The position numbers and the translations under genes are program-made. A DNA stretch of 19,259 nt, taken from assembly GCA_030849075.1 (NCBI GenBank), contig JASAOO010003052.1, forward strand, positions 1-19,259. The letters run 5' to 3'. The notes under the pieces are model-generated. The model did no database searches, was not told the origin of the DNA, and was given only the letters and a program-made list of their open reading frames with translations. Numbering within the stretch: the stretch's first letter is position 1; each line of letters begins with the position of its first letter. The DNA is from Zelonia costaricensis (taxonomy: Eukaryota > Euglenozoa > Kinetoplastea > Trypanosomatida > Trypanosomatidae). This document shows, piece after piece, positions 18,665 to 19,259 of the stretch.

Positions 18665-19009
18665 GTACCTCGAAAATAAGTATTCGACCGTTTGGTAGCA
18701 TACCACCGCCGTTGCCTCGGTAAGACGGCCTTCTCACAACGCGTCACTACTCACCTCAGTGCTCGTCTTTTTTGTTTTCCCGCGAACACACTCCACGCGT
18801 TGAAGCACTGACTTGCCAGTCCCTACGTCGTTGTGCCCGCTCACTCAGCAATTCACCACTGATACGAGTGCGTAAAAACACACCTTGCACCATCACCGTC
18901 CGACTCGTGTCGCTGTGCACCCTCAAATTCTGCGTGATTTCCATGGCTCTCCTTCGCTGCGCCACCACTGGCACCCCTCCTGCCCCCTTCAAATGTTCAC
19001 ACGCGCCGC

Positions 19010-19052
19010 TCATTTTTTCTCCATTTTGAAAATAAAACCCTCCACCACACAG
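19010..19052 (+). promoter_or_regulatory. predicted trans-splice acceptor for the last gene
   Basis: A T-rich stretch (about 19010-19028) is followed by an A/C-rich segment and CAG, with AG at 19051-19052. The next strong pyrimidine tract (about 19070-19120) has no AG before the ATG at 19134, so it cannot supply the acceptor. The 5' UTR would be about 82 nt with no upstream ATG. Confidence 0.35.
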
Positions 19053-19133
19053 CTACCCCTCGCTATTCGTAACCACTCACCTTTCACCCTATCCCCTCTC
19101 CTCTCCCCTGCTCTTCTCCGATTACACTCAAAA

Positions 19134-19259
19134 ATGACCAGTCCTATCTTCGCAGACATCTGCACGATTGACAAGTGCGCGGCGATTTTTCCCAAAACCG
19201 TAGCTGCGTGTCAGGAGGTCGCCAAGGCCGCCAAGAGTCGCGCAGAGCAGTCGCTCAAG
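19134..19259 (+). CDS. N-terminal fragment of a gene running off the window, possibly an M3-family (thimet) oligopeptidase
   Basis: The ATG in the context AAAAATGA opens a frame that stays open for 42 codons to the last base. It reads MTSPIFADICTIDKCAAIFP at the start and continues in a soluble, helix-forming style rich in Ala, Lys and Glu (QEVAKAAKSRAEQSLK). It is preceded by a long pyrimidine-rich leader and lies in the same direction as all other genes. An amphipathic helical start of this kind is compatible with the N-terminal helical domain of M3 metallopeptidases. I also vaguely recall an oligopeptidase gene near the trifunctional-enzyme and helicase genes in Leishmania. The HExxH catalytic motif would lie outside the window, so the product is a guess, while the gene itself is well supported. 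Confidence 0.6.
   Translation, partial: MTSPIFADICTIDKCAAIFPKTVAACQEVAKAAKSRAEQSLK

Larger units (their letters stand above)
17129..19133. other. long spacer, 3' UTR of the small gene and 5' UTR of the last gene
   Basis: About 2 kb with no supportable gene. It is divided by composition. At 17129-17395 it is GC-rich and mixed. At about 17396-17767 it is an extremely C/G-rich block ending in T15. At 17768-18240 it is mixed with a T12 run at about 17972-17983. At about 18241-18664 it is less GC-rich and retroposon-like, ending in A11. At 18665-19133 it is mixed, then pyrimidine-rich before the last gene. The ORF 16984-17907 is Pro/Arg-rich and crosses the C-rich block, so it is rejected. Confidence 0.7.

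Overview
The window looks like nuclear DNA of a trypanosomatid protozoan, most likely a Leishmania species. The evidence is indirect but consistent. All recognisable genes lie on the + strand and none shows an intron. The genes are separated by long, very pyrimidine-rich spacers full of TG/CA microsatellites. Each start codon is the first ATG after a pyrimidine tract ending in AG, as expected for spliced-leader trans-splicing of a polycistronic transcript. Coding DNA is strongly GC-rich at third positions, and that creates many long antisense and off-frame shadow ORFs. There are no bacterial-type promoters, Shine-Dalgarno sites or operons.

Layout from left to right. (1) 3-38 may be the last codons of an upstream gene. 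(2) A 1.8 kb spacer follows. (3) 1846-3069 encodes a 407-aa membrane-anchored glutaredoxin/GST-fold protein of the PTGES2 (microsomal prostaglandin E synthase 2) family. (4) A 1.5 kb spacer follows. (5) 4612-7101 encodes an 829-aa trifunctional-enzyme alpha-type protein (enoyl-CoA hydratase plus 3-hydroxyacyl-CoA dehydrogenase) for fatty acid beta-oxidation. (6) A 3.2 kb non-coding spacer holds complementary CA and TG tracts. (7) 10304-16050 encodes a giant SNF2-family ATPase with an embedded RING finger, closest by motif to SHPRH/RAD5. Its reading frame is interrupted at an ambiguous base (N, 15086), almost certainly an assembly defect; with one extra base the protein is 1915 aa. (8) 16517-17128 encodes a 203-aa low-complexity protein whose N-terminus fits the N-myristoylation pattern. 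(9) A 2 kb spacer holds an extremely C-rich block and a candidate degenerate SIDER-type retroposon ending in a poly(A) run. (10) At 19134 a further gene begins and runs off the end; it may be an M3-family oligopeptidase.

The genes do not form a functional pathway. Trypanosomatid gene clusters are co-transcribed irrespective of function, and control is expected mainly after transcription through UTRs. The most interesting items are the SHPRH-like protein with an altered DExx box and motif III and a large unidentified insert, the candidate lipid-anchored small protein, and the retroposon-like material in that protein's likely 3' UTR.
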